Source of the DNA: Pelagilacustribacter sp045567335
GTDB taxonomy: Bacteria; Pseudomonadota; Alphaproteobacteria; Pelagibacterales; Pelagibacteraceae
Assembly (NCBI GenBank): GCA_045567335.1
Contig: JBJLCZ010000001.1
Location: forward strand, 248,001-312,000
Direction: 5' to 3'
DNA: 64,000 nucleotides
Shown here: positions 60,733 through 64,000 of the stretch, piece by piece
Numbering within the stretch: position 1 is the first letter of the stretch
Layout of the letters: every line of letters starts with the position of its first letter
Notes under the pieces: model-generated
Databases searched by the model: none
Told to the model about the DNA's origin: nothing
The model's input: only the letters and a program-made list of their open reading frames with translations
Translations under genes and position numbers: made by a program

Positions 60733-61926
60733 ATGTCTGGAATAAATTATCTACCTGAAGATCTTGATATAAAAAATAAATCTATAATAGTTCGTTTAGA
60801 CTTAAATGTTCCAATAATTAATAATAAAATACAAGATTTTACAAGAATTTTAACTTCTTTGCCTTTGTTAGAAAATTTAATAAAAAGAAAAGCTAAAGTA
60901 ATAATTATTACTCATTTGGGTAGACCAGAAGGAGTAAAAAATAAAGATTTGTCCTTAGTTCCGATTTACAAATTTTTAAAAGAAAAAATTAACACTAATA
61001 TTTATTTCTTTATGGGAAATATTGACAAAGAAACTAAAGAAAAAAGTTCTTACTTAAAATCAGGTGAAATACTTTTGATAGATAATATTAGGTTTTTTAA
61101 AGGAGAAAGTGAAAATGACGAAAGTTTTGCAAAAATATTATCTTCTCTCGGCGAGATTTACATTAATGATGCTTTTTCTTGTTCACATAGAAAACAAGCA
61201 TCAATTCATAAAATAACAAAATATATCAATAAATGTTATGGAGGTCCTCTTTTAAAAAATGAATTGAAAGCAATAAATTTAGTGATAAAAGATAAAAAAA
61301 TTCCTGTAACCTGTATTATTGGAGGTTCTAAAATATCTACAAAAATAAACGTTATTTCTAACCTTATCTCTAATGTAAATAACATTGTAATAGTTGGGGC
61401 TATGGCTAATAATTTTTTAGCATTTAAAGGATTAGAAGTTGGAAAATCATTAATTGAAAAAAATTCAAATATGATTATTGAAAGGATTTATTCTGAGGCA
61501 AAAAAAAAAAATTGCAAAATTATTATTCCATTGGATTGTAGCGTATCAACAAATTTAGAAGGAGATTCATTTTCAAAAAAAAACGCTGATAAAATTAATA
61601 AAAATGAATTGATATTAGATATCGGGCCTAAAACAATTAAAGAAATAGAGGAAATTATAGATAAGTCTAATACTGTATTATGGAATGGGCCAGCTGGATA
61701 TTTTGAAAACAGAAAATTTGCCTTAGGAACGAATTCTATAGCAAACAAAATATCTGAAAATACAATAAATAATTCTTTAATTTCTATCCTAGGAGGTGGT
61801 GATACATTGTCAGCGATTAATAAAATCGAAAGAAAATTAAAATTTACTCACTTATCAACAGCAGGTGGGGCATTTTTAGAATACTTGGAAGGAAAAGACT
61901 TGCCTGGACTTAGTGTTTTAAAATAA
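60733..61926 (+). CDS. pgk: Phosphoglycerate kinase
   Basis: It interconverts 1,3-bisphosphoglycerate and 3-phosphoglycerate with ADP/ATP. The 397 residues include RLDLNVPIINN, THLGRPEG, LNDAFS-like INDAFSCSHRKQAS, WNGPAGYFE and the phosphate loop GGGDTLSAI. It follows tkt by 15 bp; the gap gene often found between them is absent. Confidence 0.96.
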   Translation: MSGINYLPEDLDIKNKSIIVRLDLNVPIINNKIQDFTRILTSLPLLENLIKRKAKVIIITHLGRPEGVKNKDLSLVPIYKFLKEKINTNIYFFMGNIDKETKEKSSYLKSGEILLIDNIRFFKGESENDESFAKILSSLGEIYINDAFSCSHRKQASIHKITKYINKCYGGPLLKNELKAINLVIKDKKIPVTCIIGGSKISTKINVISNLISNVNNIVIVGAMANNFLAFKGLEVGKSLIEKNSNMIIERIYSEAKKKNCKIIIPLDCSVSTNLEGDSFSKKNADKINKNELILDIGPKTIKEIEEIIDKSNTVLWNGPAGYFENRKFALGTNSIANKISENTINNSLISILGGGDTLSAINKIERKLKFTHLSTAGGAFLEYLEGKDLPGLSVLK

Positions 61927-61936
61927 ATACTAATTT

Positions 61937-62953
61937 ATGACTTTGGAAGAAATTGCAAAAAAAATGTGTGCTAAAGGAAAAGGAATATTAGCTGCCGATG
62001 AAAGCACTGGAACTATAGCCAAAAGATTTAAAAGTATTAATGTTGTTAATACAGAAGATAATAGACTAGCTTTTAGACAATCTCTTTTTAGCTCTATAGC
62101 TATGAAACAATTTATCGGTGGAGTAATTTTATTTGACGAAACAATCAAACAAAAAACATCTTCTGGAATGACCATACCTGAATTAATAAAAAAAAATGAT
62201 TCAATACCTGGAATTAAAGTTGATAAAGGAGCTAAAACTCTTTCTGGTTCATCTGAGGAGACAGTTACTGAAGGTCTAGATGGTTTAAGAGAAAGACTTA
62301 AAGAATATTATGATCTTGGTGCAAGATTTACAAAATGGAGAGCAGTTTACAAAATAGACAAGAATTATCCATCTACCCAAGCAATAAAATCAAATGCTCA
62401 TGCATTAGCAAGGTATGCGGCTTTGGTTCAAGAATCAAATATGGTTCCGATAATTGAACCAGAAGTTTTAATGGACGGATCTCATGATATTGATAAATGC
62501 TACGAGGTAACAACCAATGTATTAAATGAGTGTTTCAATGAGTTAGAAATTCATAAAGTTAATTTAAAAGGTACAGTGTTAAAACCTAATATGATTTTAC
62601 CTGGTTCAAATTGTCAAAAAAAAATAGACTCAGAGGATATAGCTAAAAAAACTTTAAATTGTTTAAAAAAAAATGTTCCAAGTCAAGTTCCAGGTATAGC
62701 ATTTTTATCTGGTGGACAGTCAGAAATAGAGGCTAGTAAAAATTTAAATGAAATAAATAAAATTAATGATACTAATTTTCTTATAACTTTTTCATATGGC
62801 AGAGGATTACAGGCGAGTGCTTTAAAAGCTTTTGGCAAAAATCAAAATGATATAGAAAATATTCAATCTGTTTTTGCTCATAGAGCAAAAATGAACGGGC
62901 TTTGTTCAAAAGGTGAATGGTCTGAAAAATTAGAAAAAGAAACAGCTGCTTAG
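61937..62953 (+). CDS. fba: Fructose-bisphosphate aldolase, class I
   Basis: This is the Schiff-base aldolase of glycolysis and gluconeogenesis. The 338 residues carry KGILAADESTGTIAKRF (its first part), the Schiff-base lysine in GTVLKPNMILPG, and FLSGGQSEIEAS. It is of the eukaryote-like class I form rather than the zinc class II enzyme. It is 10 bp after pgk. Confidence 0.96.
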   Translation: MTLEEIAKKMCAKGKGILAADESTGTIAKRFKSINVVNTEDNRLAFRQSLFSSIAMKQFIGGVILFDETIKQKTSSGMTIPELIKKNDSIPGIKVDKGAKTLSGSSEETVTEGLDGLRERLKEYYDLGARFTKWRAVYKIDKNYPSTQAIKSNAHALARYAALVQESNMVPIIEPEVLMDGSHDIDKCYEVTTNVLNECFNELEIHKVNLKGTVLKPNMILPGSNCQKKIDSEDIAKKTLNCLKKNVPSQVPGIAFLSGGQSEIEASKNLNEINKINDTNFLITFSYGRGLQASALKAFGKNQNDIENIQSVFAHRAKMNGLCSKGEWSEKLEKETAA

Positions 62954-62957
62954 TTAA

Positions 62958-63560
62958 TTGAAAAAACTAGTATATTTAATTTCTCCAAATAAAATTAATA
63001 AAAACTTTTATAAAGATTTAATAAAAGTTTTAAAATCTAAAAGAGTAAATTTTTTTCAACTAAGGCTTAAAAAAACATCAATAAAAAAAATTATCTCAAT
63101 ATCAAAAAAAATTAAACCAATATGTAAAAGATTTAAGGTAAAATTTATAATTAATGATAATCCTGAACTTGCCGCTAAAGTTAAAGCAGATGGCTGTCAT
63201 ATAGGCCAACTAGATGGGTCTATTTATATTGCTAGAAAATATATGAAAAAAAAGATTATTGGTGTGACTTGTCATAATTCTAAAAAATTAGCTAATGAAG
63301 CAATACAAAAAAAAGTACATTATATTGCTTTTGGATCTTTTTATAAATCAAAATTAAAACCAAATTCAAGAAAAGCTGATTTAAAAATTTTAAAATGGGC
63401 TAAAAAAAAAATTAGAAAACCAATTGTAGTTATAGGCGGTATTAATGACAAAAATTATAAGAAATTAATAAATTCAGGAGCAAAATATATTGCAATATCC
63501 AGTTTTATTTGGAATAACCCATTCTTAAAACCAGAATTTGCAATTAAAAAATTTAAATGA
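62958..63560 (+). CDS. thiE: Thiamine-phosphate synthase-like protein
   Basis: It is likely to couple HMP-PP with thiazole phosphate to give thiamine phosphate. The 200-residue TIM-barrel protein has FFQLRLKKTS, INDNPELAAKVKADGCHIGQ with the QxD motif, GVTCHNS, and the phosphate-binding VVIGGINDKNY. The start is TTG at 62958. Because thiD is also in the window, a salvage thiamine route is consistent. TenI, a non-catalytic relative, cannot be excluded. Its stop overlaps the efp start as ATGA. Confidence 0.8.
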   Translation: MKKLVYLISPNKINKNFYKDLIKVLKSKRVNFFQLRLKKTSIKKIISISKKIKPICKRFKVKFIINDNPELAAKVKADGCHIGQLDGSIYIARKYMKKKIIGVTCHNSKKLANEAIQKKVHYIAFGSFYKSKLKPNSRKADLKILKWAKKKIRKPIVVIGGINDKNYKKLINSGAKYIAISSFIWNNPFLKPEFAIKKFK

Positions 63561-64000
63561 AAATTACTGCTATTGAAATAAAAACAGGAATGATAATCGA
63601 GTATAAAAATGATTATTGGAAAGTTTTGAAAACTCAACACGTCAAGCCTGGAAAAGGCGGAGCATTTAATCAGGTAGAATTAAAGAGTATAACTAAAAAA
63701 ACAAAATTAAATGAAAGATTTAGATCTAATGAAAATGTTGAAAAAGCTGAACTAGAGGAAAAAAAATTTAACTTTTTATATTTGGATGAAAATGATTGTC
63801 ACTTCATGGACAATAAAAATTTTGATCAGATTTCAATACCAAAATCGTTAACTGAAGATAAATATAAATTATTAAAAGAAAATCTTGAAGTAACAATAAC
63901 CTTCATGGAAGAAAAGCCAATATCCTTAGAACTGCCTAAAAATATTGAATGCACAATTGAAAGTACGGATGCTGCAATAAAAAATCAAACTGCGTCTTCT
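63557..64000 (+). CDS. efp: Elongation factor P (partial)
   Basis: It stimulates peptide-bond formation at polyproline stretches. The frame runs from the ATG at 63557 to the window edge (148 residues seen), so the C-terminal part is missing. The tip loop HVKPGKGGAFNQVEL has the conserved Lys33, the modification site in E. coli. It is translationally coupled to the thiE-like gene by ATGA. Confidence 0.95.
   Translation, partial: MKITAIEIKTGMIIEYKNDYWKVLKTQHVKPGKGGAFNQVELKSITKKTKLNERFRSNENVEKAELEEKKFNFLYLDENDCHFMDNKNFDQISIPKSLTEDKYKLLKENLEVTITFMEEKPISLELPKNIECTIESTDAAIKNQTASS

Overview
The window looks like a piece of a streamlined SAR11-type alphaproteobacterial chromosome (Candidatus Pelagibacter or a close relative). 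The reasons are the very AT-rich sequence, the near absence of intergenic DNA, a proteorhodopsin gene beside a ferredoxin, a small sigma-32-type factor, a cysteine-poor alphaproteobacterial DksA, and alphaproteobacterial gene orders (xseB-ispA-dxs, tolQRAB-pal-ybgF-tilS-ftsH-folP-glmM). Almost every base is coding. I see no prophage, insertion sequence, CRISPR array or rRNA operon. The left edge cuts pssA and the right edge cuts efp.

Layout. 1-2442: phospholipid synthesis (pssA, psd) divergent from isocitrate dehydrogenase (icd). 2435-8368, minus strand: alaS, a DUF779 protein with its aldehyde dehydrogenase partner, and recA. 8448-13395, minus strand: a TolC-like channel, a glycerate-kinase-like P-loop kinase, a GFA-family protein, and a GT2/GT39 pair for lipid-linked sugar transfer. 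13469-16691: dksA, then a minus-strand redox group (glutathione transferase, ferredoxin reductase, ferredoxin) behind a blue-type proteorhodopsin. 16917-24561: a propionyl/acetyl-CoA synthetase, dihydroorotase, YgfZ, an amino-acid racemase family protein, a CBS protein, tRNA-Leu, and nadA-nadC. 24550-30962, minus strand: sppA, glyQ, glyS and ppdK. 31112-36885: octaprenyl diphosphate synthase, pdxH, aroC and the xseB-ispA-dxs operon, i.e. isoprenoid supply for quinones and probably for the carotenoid that yields retinal. 36904-42906, plus strand: tsaC, a two-gene ABC-2 exporter, a 2OG-oxygenase-like protein, a GT17 glycosyltransferase, tRNA-Arg (minus), rluD and rpoH.

58676 down to 42903 is one long minus-strand superoperon: a coiled-coil protein, zapA, 5-FCL, ymdB, yebC, ruvC, tolQRAB, pal, a terminator, then ybgF, tilS, ftsH, folP, glmM, thiD and purA. 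It joins division, envelope constriction, translation fidelity, cofactor and cell-wall precursor genes. 58735-64000, plus strand: tkt, pgk, class I aldolase, thiE-like and efp.

No large new system stands out. The points most worth checking are these. A small secreted ORF coupled to dihydroorotase has an in-frame TGA where Trp would fit (18817-18966). An unexplained intergenic element carries phased GANTC sites (11048-11140). The RuvC is of a phage-like type, with ruvA, ruvB and ybgC missing from their usual place. Convergent genes repeatedly end in 4-bp interlocked stop codons. An oxygenase/GT17/ABC-2 cassette lies beside tRNA-Arg.
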